Position numbers and translations under genes: made by a program. A stretch of 64,000 nt of DNA from NCBI RefSeq assembly GCF_002078875.1, contig NC_034420.1, positions 1,402,949-1,466,948 on the forward strand, in the 5' to 3' direction. Under the pieces are notes generated by a model that had not been told where the DNA came from, did no database searches, and saw only the letters and a list, made by a program, of their open reading frames with translations. Source of the stretch: Numida meleagris. Its lineage: Eukaryota > Chordata > Aves > Galliformes > Numididae. This document shows, piece after piece, positions 12,815-22,545 of this stretch; the stretch's first letter is position 1, and every line of letters starts with the position of its first letter.

Positions 12815-13030
12815 GGAGGAAAGAAAAAGGAGGAAATTCTTCACTCAGAGGGTGGTGAGACCCTGGCACTTCTGCCAAGAGAGCCGTGTGTGCCCCATCC
12901 CTGGAGGTGCCCAAGGCCACGGATGGGGCCCTGCGTAGTCTGAGCTGATGGGAGCAGCCAGCCCGGGGCAGGGGTTGGAACTGGATGGGCTGCAAGGTCC
13001 CTTCCAACTCAATCGTTCTATCATTCTTAT
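12815..13030 (+). mobile_element. CR1 LINE 3' end
   Basis: Sense-strand CR1 3' region: AAATTCTTCACTCAGAGGGT, GGTGAGACCCTGGCACTTCT, CCCTGGAGGTGCCCAAGGCC, GGGGTTGGAACTGGATGGGC, then CCCTTCCAACTCAATCGTTC and decayed octamers. The 5' truncation lies just upstream of the final ORF2 region. A 200-codon open frame crossing 12341-12943 overlaps it and is not a host gene. Confidence 0.9.
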
Positions 13031-13044
13031 GAAGATGAGCACAG

Positions 13045-13058
13045 CCACCCCCTGGTGC
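13045..13058 (-). promoter_or_regulatory. CTCF-like core motif beside CR1
   Basis: CCACCCCCTGGTGC on the plus strand reads GCACCAGGGGGTGG on the minus strand, which keeps the CACCAGGGGG centre of the CTCF site and differs at a few flanking positions. It lies 15 bases beyond the CR1 end, outside the repeat. Occupancy cannot be judged from sequence. Confidence 0.35.
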
Positions 13059-13802
13059 TCGCATCCCTCTGCCCAGTCCCTCCAGGCCCTACGCAATGCT
13101 GTCCCACAATGTGCCCCTTCATTAGGGCCAGACAGCCTCCATCAGCTGGCCCCACAGAGGGCTCTGGGTTACTGACCCTGGCTTCAAAGGTTTCTCCTTA
13201 TGCACGGCCTTTCAGACAGATCTGTCACGTTGGTTTAAAATGAGCCAGATTTTGTGCTGTGGTTTTCTCAAACTAAAAAACCTCATAGGCTATGTAACCT
13301 TATGGAGGGGGCTGCACACAACCCCTGGTTAGCAATCCTGGACGTGCTTCATGAAAACATTATTCTCTCTTCATAACATTTGTGTACTGATTTCTAGCCA
13401 TGCTGCTGCTGGGCATTGCCTTTCTCTCTATGTTCCTTTCTATCTGGCAGCTTATCCTGCTGCATCCCTTATTCCCATCTCCCCGTGCATACTTCCCTAT
13501 CTACAAGCAGGGCAAACCACATCCTGCTTTATCACAGAGATGCTACCTCCACTCGAGGTTGTGCTTCCTCCACCGAGCAGTGGCACTGTACAGGAAAGAT
13601 TCAGATATCGCTCAGCACACCATGCATACCATGCACCAGCAGTGCTCAGAGGGTGAAGAGCATGGGGGCACCTTTGTGGCATCCAGGATGCAAAGAGGAG
13701 AGAGAATCTGAGAGCAGATGGGGTGACCGGGGTCCTGGTCCACGTATTCAACCTGGATCTGGATCCTTCCTGGATACAGCCTAGGCTTTCTGGATATTTT
13801 TC
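13059..13802. other. Unique non-coding sequence
   Basis: No gene, RNA or repeat recognised between two CR1 copies. Several overlapping frames at 13351-13784 are in three different phases and show no protein family features. Confidence 0.5.
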
Positions 13803-13985
13803 TTAGAATCATAGTATGATTAGAATTGGAAGGGACCTTTAAAGGCCACCTGGTCCGACTCTCATGCAATGAACAGGGACACCTATGGCTTGATCAGGTG
13901 CTCAGAGCCCTGTTCATCCTGATCTTGAGTGTCTCCAGGGATGGGACATTCACCACATCTCTAGACAACCTGCTCCAGAGCCCAG
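13803..13985 (-). mobile_element. CR1 LINE 3' end (antisense)
   Basis: Begins TTAGAATCATAGTATGATTA, then GAATTGGAAGGGACCTTTAA, GGCCACCTGGTCCGACTC, and ends in a CCACATCTCTAGACAACCTG-like region. This is the reverse complement of a CR1 3' end. It lacks ORF2 coding sequence. Confidence 0.9.
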
Positions 13986-14283
13986 GAAACACATAGACTG
14001 AGGTGTCACCCATGCCAAAAAGAAGAGCTTCAGGACTGAGATCTCCCCACACAGCCCTGCAATGTGCCACTAGCTCAGGAGTGGGTTTGAACTTGGCACC
14101 ATGAGTCTCTCCAGGTTATGGGGAAGGACTGCCCCAAGACATTTGGAATGCTGGAACATTAGGAGCCACCAGCTTGAGGATATGAGTTGCCATGGGACCT
14201 CCTTGTCACCTCTTCCCCTGCCTGCATCCTTGGTGATGTGGGAGGAAATGAAAATTTGAAACTCAACTGAGGCCTGGAGGCGG

Positions 14284-14328
14284 NNNNNNNNNNNNNNNNN
14301 NNNNNNNNNNNNNNNNNNNNNNNNNNNN
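14284..14328. other. Assembly gap (45 N)
   Basis: Forty-five undetermined bases between CGG and GGCAGTTGCATTG. The true length of the missing sequence is unknown. Any open frame drawn across it is an artefact. Confidence 1.
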
Positions 14329-14575
14329 GGCAGTTGCATTGCTGGATTAATAATTGAAGAGGACAAAATGAGATTCAGGGCACTGAGAATGTGAGAGATG
14401 CTTGCAGAGCTGTGGTTGCTCACTTCCAGCCCAATGAACGGCCACAGCCAAACTTTGCTGCACTCTGCACCTTGCTCCTCCAAGCCCCCACAGTTTTGCT
14501 TTGCCCCTCCAAGAAACAGGCTTTTCCCAGCCAGAGTATCCTGGCCAAGCAGATCCGGCACTGAGAAGAGCCAAT

Positions 14576-14765
14576 TCATAGACTCATAGAATCACCGAGG
14601 TCGGAAAAGACCACTAAGATCACCTAGTCCAACCGCCAGCCCATCCCCACCACGTGCATTAACCACGTCCCTCCGTGGCACATCCACATGGTTCATGAAC
14701 ACCTCCATGGATGGTGACTCCCTGGGCAGCCCATGCCAACACCTCACCACTCTTTCAGAGAAGAT
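14576..14765 (-). mobile_element. CR1 LINE 3' end (antisense)
   Basis: Starts TCATAGACTCATAGAATCAC, then GGTCGGAAAAGACCACTAAG and ATCACCTAGTCCAACCGCCA, and continues through a GTGCATTAACCACGTCCCTC region. The same subfamily pattern (GACCACTAAGA, CCAACCNCCAGCCCATCCCC) recurs at 35.7 kb, so the two copies likely share a source lineage. Confidence 0.9.
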
Positions 14766-15679
14766 ACACCTAGCACACTGCTGTGTGTGTGTGCATGGTT
14801 ATGCACGGCGGTGGTGAATGCACACAGGACACACACAGGAGCTTGGCACAACTCTTTGATAATAAATTGTGCAGAGAACAGCAAGAAATGGAAAAAGCTC
14901 CTGACTTTGATGTGCAGGAGTGTGTGCTATCTTCCATCTCCATCGCAGCACGCATCCCAGAGCGATCCCCTCTCTGCAGGGACGAGGATGTGTATTGCAA
15001 ATGTAAAGAAAATGGATTGCACTGGAAATCAGCACGATTTTTGGGTGGAAAACCCATGGGATTGTCCTCATCAGGAATTCCTGGATGCATCACATACAGC
15101 CGGATGCCACTGCCAGCCAGGACTGGAAACTCGGAATGCACTGCCCTGAGGAGTCACCTGGAGCAGATCTGGCCTAGCAAGGACTGCAAAGGCTGCAAAA
15201 TTTGGCTCCTAGCACGGTGTCAGCCCATTCCTTTCATGAGTGAATGGTGATAGGAGAATAAGGTTCCCTGAGTCCACTCCTCTTATGAGGAGGCATATGG
15301 GCACCCACTGCTCCAGCGCCCATTTCCAGCTGGAATGTCACAGTTCCCTCATCTCCATTTGGCTCCTCACAACATTCTCCTTATTCACCCCTCCTGACAA
15401 GCAGTGCTGAATGCCTGCTTGGAAATATTGCTGCCGAAATCAAGGCTACGAGCTGCCTTCTCAGGAGAGAGAGGCGAGGGGAGGACCGATACGCCAGCGC
15501 ACAGCCTCCGAGAAGCAGGATTTCCCCCACAAGGCAGGAGCCTGTGGCAGTGCCGGGCTACAGGAGGTGGTGGCATCACCAGGAAAGCACAACTCTTCGG
15601 GGCACGCACCCCATGGAGCTCTCGGGCTGTTTTAGCCGGAGGAAGTTGCCACAGAAAATTTGATAGCGTGCTTGAATGC
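14766..15679. other. Unique non-coding sequence
   Basis: Nothing recognised. Overlapping frames on both strands near 14.73-15.25 kb have no consistent splice sites or domain features. Confidence 0.5.
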
Positions 15680-15800
15680 GTACACACATAATGCAACAGA
15701 GATTGAAGAAGGCAGTATCGCACAAAGCAAGAGCCGTATGCATTATTCATCATCAAGGTAACGCTAACAAGATGAGAACATTTAGTTGTTAAATGTTGGA
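15680..15800. promoter_or_regulatory. Candidate conserved non-coding element
   Basis: AT-rich block containing a POU/homeodomain-like CGTATGCATTATTCATCATC core near 15735, followed by AAGGTAACGC. Surrounding sequence is GC-richer. Inferred from motif content only. Confidence 0.3.
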
Positions 15801-16329
15801 AAACAGGGGAAAAGAGGCCGTTGCCTTGTAAGAAGCTTGGTAATCGTGTCCTACAAACCCCCTTTGACTCAGCCCCAGTTGCCACAGGATGCTGTTAGGA
15901 TGAAGCCAAAGGAGGATGTGAGCAGGCGTTGGGGCAGGGTGCAGGTTTGCCCATGGGAGGAGCCGGGGAAGGTGTCCCAAGCCCAAGTGGGTGGCCCCAG
16001 GGTCCCATCCCAGAGCGCTGCCCGGTGCCATCCACACACCAACCACCAGCTCCATGCCTCTGCTTCCCCACCACGTGGCTGCAGACAACCACTGAAGCAT
16101 CATCTGAGCTTTTCCCCATTCGGCAGCATCTTAGCGTGATGCGTTCGCTGGAGCCACGCCAGAAGATGCTTTTGAGCCCGGTGCCAGGTCACTGCTTTGC
16201 TTCTCCCGAAAGCAGCTCCCCACCCAGGGACTCTGTGACTATGGGAGCCTGCGCGGTGCGACGAGAACAGCCCAGCCAGGGCTGTCAATGTCCATGGATG
16301 CACAACAGCCAACAAGACATGTGCCCTCA

Positions 16330-16450
16330 GGCAGACCTCAAATATTAAATTCCCCAGTGTAACGGAGTTCCCGGCTTTAATAATTACACTTATCCAGTTC
16401 GGCAAAGGCCCTTGAAATCTTCCGATGGAAAGTGCATAATTTAAGTGCAA
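16330..16450. promoter_or_regulatory. Candidate conserved non-coding element
   Basis: AT-rich segment with CAAATATTAAATTCCCCAG and CTTTAATAATTACACTTATC, plus retained CpGs. It resembles the other AT-rich blocks of the window. It lies just upstream of a decayed CR1 segment. Confidence 0.3.
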
Positions 16451-16489
16451 GGTACTTGTATTGTTGTTAGTGGTTAGTGGTTAGATCTG

Positions 16490-16860
16490 TGCCAGGTCTG
16501 CTCTCCTTTAACATCTTCATTTGATCTGAAAGAGGGAGGGTAAAGAGCATGTTAATTAAATTTGCAGAGGATATGAAATGGGAAGGTGCTGCAAATCCTG
16601 GTGAGGACAAAGAGCTAAGAGATAATGCCCTGGGAAAGAAGGGTCAGGCATAGGAAGGAAATAGCCAAATGAAATTCATTCTGAACAAATGCAAAGTAAT
16701 CCAGCTGGGGAAATATAATTTAACACCACGGAGACTGGGAGAGAGACATTTGGAAAGCGGTAATACTGAGAGCAGCCTAAGGGACAGCAAATTACGTTGG
16801 GGCTTGAGATACATGATGGTGGGCTGCAGACCAAGAGGCTGCACGGAGGTGGCTCTCAGG
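16490..16860 (+). mobile_element. Decayed CR1-like LINE, ORF2 C-terminal region
   Basis: Broken translations in different phases keep traces of the CR1 reverse-transcriptase region: KFAEDMKWEGAANPGED (family pattern LFADDTKLGG), MKFILNKCKVIQLGK (MKFNxxKCKVLHLG) and RLGERHLESG. Stops and frameshifts interrupt every phase, so it is inactive and older than the CR1 tails nearby. The 3' end is not distinct. Confidence 0.6.
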
Positions 16861-17649
16861 CTCTGCTGAACAGGCAGGCAGGGGATGTTCTGCTTTCTCG
16901 CATGGGTGACCAATACGCATCGTGTTATCTCAGTTTGCTGAGATGCTATGGGGCCAAAGGGCCCCCTCACTTTAACCTGGGGGAGTTTCCAGAGGCAGTT
17001 TGGGGCCACAGTGGAGCATGGTGCAGGAGAGCACCCAGAGACTCTGATGTCCCCTTTTCCTCATCCACTTGGATCAGGCTCTGGGGCTGGGGACATTGCC
17101 CACCTACGTTCACTGCTGCCGAGTGCCAGCGCCGAGCACAGCAACCCGAGCTCGGAGCTGCTCCTGGCCCAGGGGTCAGCTGCTCCTGGGGCACCCCCTG
17201 CCATGGGACTCTGCCACTGTGCTGTCCCACACCATGAGAGCTGACTCTTTGGGTCATCTCTGGACTCTGGGAGGGCTCCTGGTGGGTTTTGCTGCCCATA
17301 GCTTCCCAGCTCTGCTTCCCTGATAGTGCAAAAGCCTGGCATCCAGTCACCTGAAGGATTGTACGTGGATGTGTTCCACAACCTCCTCGAGGCAGTGGAT
17401 GTCTGCAGGACTCCAGGATGTGTCCCGGCTGCGTCTCAGGGTCTTCCCAACCCCAAAGTGCTCAGTGATGGCAGGGCTGGGGAGCTGCAGGTGTGATGAG
17501 GACCTGTGTGATGCAGCTCCTGCTTGCTGGCGTTGCAGGGACCCCGCTTGCTCCCATCACACCCAGGCAGCCGTGCAGAGCAGACAGCTCCATTTAAGAC
17601 GCGCAGCAAGTTTCCAAGAAATCATGCTGTCTTCAAAGCGAGCTTGGCA
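16861..17649. other. Unique non-coding sequence
   Basis: GC-mixed sequence with chance open frames in several phases. No repeat, RNA gene or exon recognised. Confidence 0.5.
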
Positions 17650-18130
17650 TGAATATTTCAGTGCAGCTGCTTGGCCCCGGGTACCACACCGTGTCTCCGG
17701 GAACGCTCGTTATGGGGGGAATTTGTGCGCAGGGCTCAGCCCGTGGCACCACGGCAGCGCTGGCGTTGCCGTGCTGGAACTCAGCTTTGCCGTGGGGCCA
17801 CGAGGCAATTCCACGGGCGCACACGGCCTCACCCCAGGGCCACGCACGGGCTGTCACTCTTGCTCTGCAGACAAGTCCCCGCGCCAAGGCTGCAGCTTGG
17901 CAGCTCGGCTGCGGCCCCCGCGCGCGGCTCTCGCTCATCACCCTTGGCTCAGTGCGTGGCTCCGTCTCCATCCTCGGCCCCCCCGGGGGGGTCGTGCCGC
18001 CGCCAGCTCCCTCCTGTGCTAACAGAGGCAGCTCGGCCGCCGAGCCACACGTCTCGGGGACGCAGGGACGCGGGGAGCGGACCGAGGGGCAGCACTGGGG
18101 GGGACCCGTGCACCGTTCATTAGCCTCGCT
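17650..18130. promoter_or_regulatory. CpG-rich region, candidate island
   Basis: GC- and CpG-rich stretch, densest from about 17875 (CCCGCGCCAAGG, CCCCCGCGCGCGGCTCTCGC) to about 18110. Long open frames in all plus-strand phases result from the scarcity of stop codons in GC-rich DNA. It directly adjoins the AT-rich regulatory-looking core. It could be a promoter or the flank of a developmental enhancer. Confidence 0.45.
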
Positions 18131-18552
18131 CCGCCTGTCCTAATTGCCTGCTCAGGCTGAAACGATTGTGTTAGAGGCTGCTCTGCCTAATTATTATTGT
18201 TCTTCTAAAAATAATGGGGGAGGGAGAGGGGGGGAAAAGGGAAGCGGGGAGAAGGGAAAAGGGGAAAGCGGGAGGAGGAAGGCTGCGGCAGTGACTTGTT
18301 TAATGGCTGCGAGCTCCGAGGCTGGTAGGGAATAAACAGGTCTGAAATTGGCCGGCCCCGGCCCTCCTCCTGCCTCCCCCCGCCTCGATCGCGCTGTGTT
18401 TATTTCCGAGTGATCAGAGGGAGAATAAAAGCCCATCTCGTGTAATAGAGGGAGAGGATTTAATCTGTGTGCCTGGGACTTCGGTAAACTGCGAGCATCG
18501 ATCCGAGCCGGTGGGGAGAGAAAAGAAATTTACAGCCCAATAAAAGTATATT
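18131..18552. promoter_or_regulatory. Strong candidate conserved regulatory element
   Basis: A run of AT-rich motif clusters inside CpG-rich flanks: GCCTAATTATTATTGTTC (homeodomain plus SOX-like), CTAAAAATAA (a full MEF2 consensus at 18205-18214), a GA-rich tract, GGCCGGCC near 18350, GAGAATAAAAGC and CCCAATAAAAGTA (HOX/CDX-like). No protein-like frame. Alternation of AT-rich sites with CpG-rich spacers is typical of deeply conserved developmental enhancers, but conservation itself is not shown. Confidence 0.45.
18205..18214 (+). promoter_or_regulatory. MEF2 consensus site
   Basis: CTAAAAATAA matches YTAWWWWTAR exactly. It sits between a homeodomain/SOX-like cluster and a GA-rich tract. Short sites of this kind occur by chance, so weight comes from the surrounding cluster. 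Confidence 0.4.
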
Positions 18553-18572
18553 AAAAAAAAAAAAAAAAAAAA
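18553..18572. repeat. Poly-A tract (A20)
   Basis: Twenty consecutive A bases after CCCAATAAAAGTATATT. No retroposon body was recognised upstream, so it may be a simple tract and not a retrotransposition tail. It pairs in sequence with a T20 tract about 250 bases downstream. Confidence 0.95.
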
Positions 18573-18657
18573 CCATTCCCCTGCCCTTTCACCCCGGTGC
18601 CGCTGGGCTGCCCGGGGGCGATGCTGCCGGCCCCGGGGGGGTCCCCGCGCGGTGCCC

Positions 18658-18686
18658 GGGGGCTGCGGGGGTCCCGGGGGACGGGG
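18658..18686 (+). other. G-quadruplex-forming motif
   Basis: Four G runs (5, 5, 5 and 4 bases) separated by loops CTGC, TCCC and AC fit the canonical G3+N1-7 pattern with room to spare. Further G runs follow at about 18694 and 18713. It lies in the GC core between the A20 and T20 tracts. Such motifs are frequent at CpG-island promoters. Confidence 0.75.
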
Positions 18687-18739
18687 TTGGCCCCGGGGGT
18701 GCTTGCAGGGCTGGGGGGGCCGCGAAGCGGAGGGGCTGG

Positions 18740-18825
18740 CAGCCAGTCTGACACTTAAGGAATTAGCTCTGCATCATTTGGAGTTTTCTGCTCTACTAAT
18801 TTTCGGCCGGCTCCTTATTTGCGTC
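18740..18825. promoter_or_regulatory. Candidate conserved regulatory segment
   Basis: Short AT-richer block with CTGACACTTAAGGAATTAGC, GCATCATTTGG and CTACTAATTTTCGGCC, placed between the G-rich core and the T20 tract. It probably belongs to the same regulatory unit as 18131-18552. Confidence 0.35.
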
Positions 18826-18845
18826 TTTTTTTTTTTTTTTTTTTT
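18826..18845. repeat. Poly-T tract (T20)
   Basis: Twenty consecutive T bases. With the A20 tract it forms a long-range inverted pair around the GC core. It may be coincidental. Confidence 0.95.
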
Positions 18846-20394
18846 GGTTCCTTTCCCCGCGCGTTAAAGGGGAAGCAGCCCGGATTGCTGGCACCTCGTG
18901 GGAGCGGTGCGGCATGGACTGCCCCGAGCAGCCCAGCGGCACAGCATCCTCCTCCCTCCCTAAGGGCTGAGCATCCTCCAGCAGCCCCCCTCCCTCTTTC
19001 CCTCCCTCCCTCCCTATGGGCTGCACAACGCTTTCCTCCCCTTTGCACGGTATCAGACCCACCTTGCAGGCAGCACCCCAACTCCACACATCCCCCAAAA
19101 CCCAGGGAGCCTTCAGCTGCCCGGTTCAGCAAGCAAATCCACCCAGCTCCGGTGCTGCCCTTTGGTGTTTGCTTTGGGCTAACGGGGGAGGTCTTGGTCT
19201 ATGTTGGACTGTCAGTTGATGAAAAGGAAATTTCAGCTGTCTGTTGACTGAGGGTGCCCTTTAGGCTTTGTTTGAGCAGAGGTTTGTGCTCGCTGTGCAC
19301 AAGGGCTCGCTGGCCCTTCCTGCATCCCTGCTGCTCACCTGCTCATGGGTGCAGGACAGCTGAATCCATCTGACCTTCACATTTTTGCCTTTCCACTGTA
19401 AGAACGAGCCGGGGACGCAACATTCAGACAAGTCCCATCATCTCCCCTCCCCTCACCTGACAGAGTCCAACACAGCTCATCCCATTAACCAGCTCTGCTA
19501 ACAAAGGAAATCAATGAATTTTTTTTTTTTTTTAAAGAAGAAAAATCAAAAACAAAAACCAGTCCTTGGCAAAGATTTTATCCCACATGAGGAGAAGCAG
19601 CAGAAATTCCCCATGGTCGGCTTGGGGCTTTGCAGCACGCTATTGATTCTGTATTGATAGCCTCCAGCCACCGCTGTGATGGGCAAGCAGATAAATAATC
19701 CCAGTCCTGCCTATCTCCCTGGGTATGTCCGGCTCCTCAGAACTGCAGTTAGGACACCCAGACTATTCCCAAAAACCCATTGCTGGTACTGAGACCTTTT
19801 GCTGAGGCACCTGTGCACCCGTGCTATAGGAGCATCCCAGCCCTCAGCTGTGTCCTCAGAGTAACATCCCCTTTACAGCCCCGTGCAAGCACCTGGACCC
19901 TATAGGGATGGGAAATATCTGCCCCGGAGGAAAGGGAAAGAAAATTCCCCCACACTGAGATTAAACGGAGTAAATGCTCTTTTATTAACTGCTTGTTTCC
20001 TAACGTTCTGCCCGGTTGCAGTTACGGGCATGCAGGTTTTCACTGCTGGAGCAGATGGCTCTGGGGGCTCCTCACTGTCTCTGTGTGCTGGGTGCACAGC
20101 CCGCTGTGACAGACATCACTCTTTGCTGGGTTTGGAGACCCAAGGAAGGTTGGAGAGATGTCCCCTTATCTGCCTGGAGCAATTCTCCTATCAGAAGGGG
20201 CTTTGAAGCCAACATGGGTGGGCAGGTCCTTCCTGGCGGTGTCTGGGGCCATGCTATGCCCTACACAGCCCTCACCTTCCTCCTGAGACGTGGCTTCATG
20301 GGGTCTAACACTTCAACTCAATGATGCAGCAGCTGTGGGAGCACCAGGGAAGAGCCATCTCCCTCTGCAGGAATAGATGGCTTCTTGTAAGGAG
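18846..20394. other. Unique non-coding sequence
   Basis: No gene or transposon recognised. A T15-like tract followed by an A-rich segment occurs near 19519-19558. Remaining frames are short and unsupported. Confidence 0.5.
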
Positions 20395-20600
20395 ACTGAA
20401 GAGATAACAGCTCTTTGGCCTTGAACACAGATGACTAAAGGGAGATGTGATTAGTTTTGTAAAGCCGTGAATAGCTCAGAGAAAGTGATTAGTGAGTGAT
20501 TATTCACGGCTTCTCATTATATATGAACAAAATGAAACTATCCTGCCACTCATTTAAGACAAACAAAAGAAAGCACCTTCTTTTATAGCTCATTATTGCA
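20395..20600. promoter_or_regulatory. Candidate conserved element with inverted repeat
   Basis: AT-rich block. GCCGTGAATA at 20464-20473 and TATTCACGGC at 20501-20510 form a perfect 10-bp inverted repeat around a 27-base centre that holds two TGATTA cores (GTGATTAGTGAGTGATTA), a PBX/HOX-like pattern. The retained CG in both arms, in otherwise CpG-poor sequence, suggests selection. It could form a hairpin or bind a dimer. Confidence 0.45.
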
Positions 20601-21659
20601 CCGAGGAGCCGCTGCTGCTGTAGTATGTGTCCAGAAAGGCATTGCACGCCCACGGAGGGCAGCTTTGCTGGCGGCTGTTAGACACGAATGTGCCATAACC
20701 CGCAGCGTGGGAAGGCCAGGACAGCTGGGGGGATCACCCCAACGTGCCCAGTTCCTCACGTTCTTCCCTAATTACCCACTCCTGGCTTCAGAAGCCTCTG
20801 CTCTGAGTCCATGAAGCCGTTCCCGTGCTCTCTGATGCGATTATCTCTGCGTGCGTGGGTCACGAAGCATTGCAACAGAAACCAAATGGAGGGGGACGTG
20901 GCTGGGAGCGACTCTTGAGATGGCAGAAGTGACAGTAATCAAGATGTTAAGTGACAAACGCCTGAGCGTGCTGCTCGGCAGCTTGCGTGCGGAAGGTCAG
21001 CGCTGGGGGAGCAGCTGCTTGGCAGAGGACAGAGCACCCGATGCCGGAGCTACGGTGAGGAGCTGGGCTGGATGCTACAAGGATGGGCAGGAGGGATCGA
21101 GAGCTCTGGTGGCACTCCATGAAGATATGGGGCCGGGGAGATAGAAAGCCGGGAGCCAGGGGGTAGCACATTGAAGGAGGAGCAGCGAGGGGTGCCCAGC
21201 ACCACAGCTCTGATGGTCAGAGTTAGTGCACAGGAGAGGAAGGGATGTCTGAAAGGAGGGGAATGAGAAGACAGCAGGAAGGAGCAAGAAGGAATTCAAG
21301 GCAGTGGGAGCAGAAGCAGAGGTGCCTTTTAGCAGTAGTTACAATAAGTAAAATGAGTTGCAGACAAAGAGGGCTTCTTACCCTTGTATTCCAACCACAC
21401 ACGTACTAAGGAATACACGAGCCTCATTTCCAGGGCTGTAAGCTGTTCACAGCAAGCCGTGGAAGCTGCTCTGCAGACTGAGAATGCATCTGAAAGACGT
21501 ATTTGAAACCTGCAGGACGAAAATCGTCCTTCTCCAACCAACCACCCTTGTGCTGGGGTGGCACAATCCACAGAGAAAGTGACCCGGAAGGAGGTGAAAG
21601 TGGGTCAGAGGATTGGTTTCTGAATCTTGTGGTGCTTTGTGCTCTCAAGGCAGAAGGAC
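20601..21659. other. Unique non-coding sequence
   Basis: No repeat, exon or RNA gene recognised. GA-rich stretches occur at about 21230-21300. Confidence 0.5.
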
Positions 21660-21870
21660 ACCTGCAAAGGTTCTGAATGGTCTTGACAGCAACATTCCCA
21701 CTTTTGTGAGGATTTAGTTATGGGCTACAGATCAACGCAATTTTCTGGCTCCAAAAACCACGACAGTTAGGGCTTTGGATTTCCTCAGTTTCATTTAAAG
21801 GTTTAGTTCATGTAAAATTATTTTGCTTTTCCAATTTATTTTTGGCATTCTGAGCTGCGCAGGACTCCTA
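21660..21870. promoter_or_regulatory. Possible conserved non-coding element
   Basis: AT-rich block with ATTTAAAGGTTTAGTTCATG and GTAAAATTATTTTGCTTTTC. No coding signal. Weak evidence based on composition. Confidence 0.22.
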
Positions 21871-22285
21871 GTGCTGGCCAGCTTCCTAAGTTCCTTGAGC
21901 CTAGGTTGTTTTTCAGTCCAGCTTCCTTCATGTAGAATTCAATAGAAGGGACACTTGGCCTTCAGCTATGTGCTTGAGGCCTTCCAAGTGATGCTGGATC
22001 GACTCAGGTAAATCTCTGACCAAGTCAGGTGCCCTCGTTGACGCTTGCCTTGCTGGACTGCTCAGAGCCCATTGGAGGAGGTGAGTCACAGGCAGCCCCA
22101 AGGCCACCTGGGTCATCTGAGTCCATTAAGGCTCATGGACCACCCAGAGATTCTGGTGTTTCACCAGAGGGATCACGCACAATGGCGGTGTGTTCAATGG
22201 GCCCATGAAAATGATGGAAAATAAGCATCAATCATCCCTAAGAAACGAGCTCATCAAAGATGAGGAAAAAAAAAAAAAACGTGGG
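21871..22285. other. Unique sequence with A14 tract
   Basis: No gene recognised. A14 tract at 22266-22279 without a recognisable retroposon body. Confidence 0.5.
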
Positions 22286-22545
22286 ATTTGTCCTCCAAGA
22301 GCTGACATCACGGAGATTTAGTTCACTTCAGAAAGTGATGCTTTAGCAAAGTGACATTGCAGATATTTAGATGCTTTCACGAAGTGATAGGCTTCCCTGC
22401 TCATTTAACCGCCCGGCTTCATGTCCTTAGCAGTATCAGAGAAACCGCTCTGGTAGGGCTGCAAATTGAAATTTGTGTGTTGTGGGCTGGCTTTCGTAAA
22501 TGGAGCTGTGACCTCAGAGAGGTTAAATGATTAATTTGTCATGGA
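22286..22545. promoter_or_regulatory. Candidate regulatory element with clustered AAGTG sites
   Basis: Four AAGTG/CACTT cores occur within 63 bases (22324 reverse, 22333, 22349 and 22382), some in inverted pairs such as CACTTCAGAAAGTG and TCACGAAGTGA. AAGTG is the core of NKX2-type homeodomain sites. Further on are GCAAATTGAAATTTG, an imperfect palindrome near 22460, and AAATGATTAATTTGTC. Inferred enhancer-like block. Confidence 0.4.

Noticed and set aside
12341..12943. A 200-codon plus-strand open frame
   Set aside because: Its 3' part is CR1 3' sequence and its 5' part has no protein-like features; the opposite strand is open as well.
14070..14579. Minus-strand 169-codon frame
   Set aside because: It spans the 45-base N gap, so the frame is artificial.
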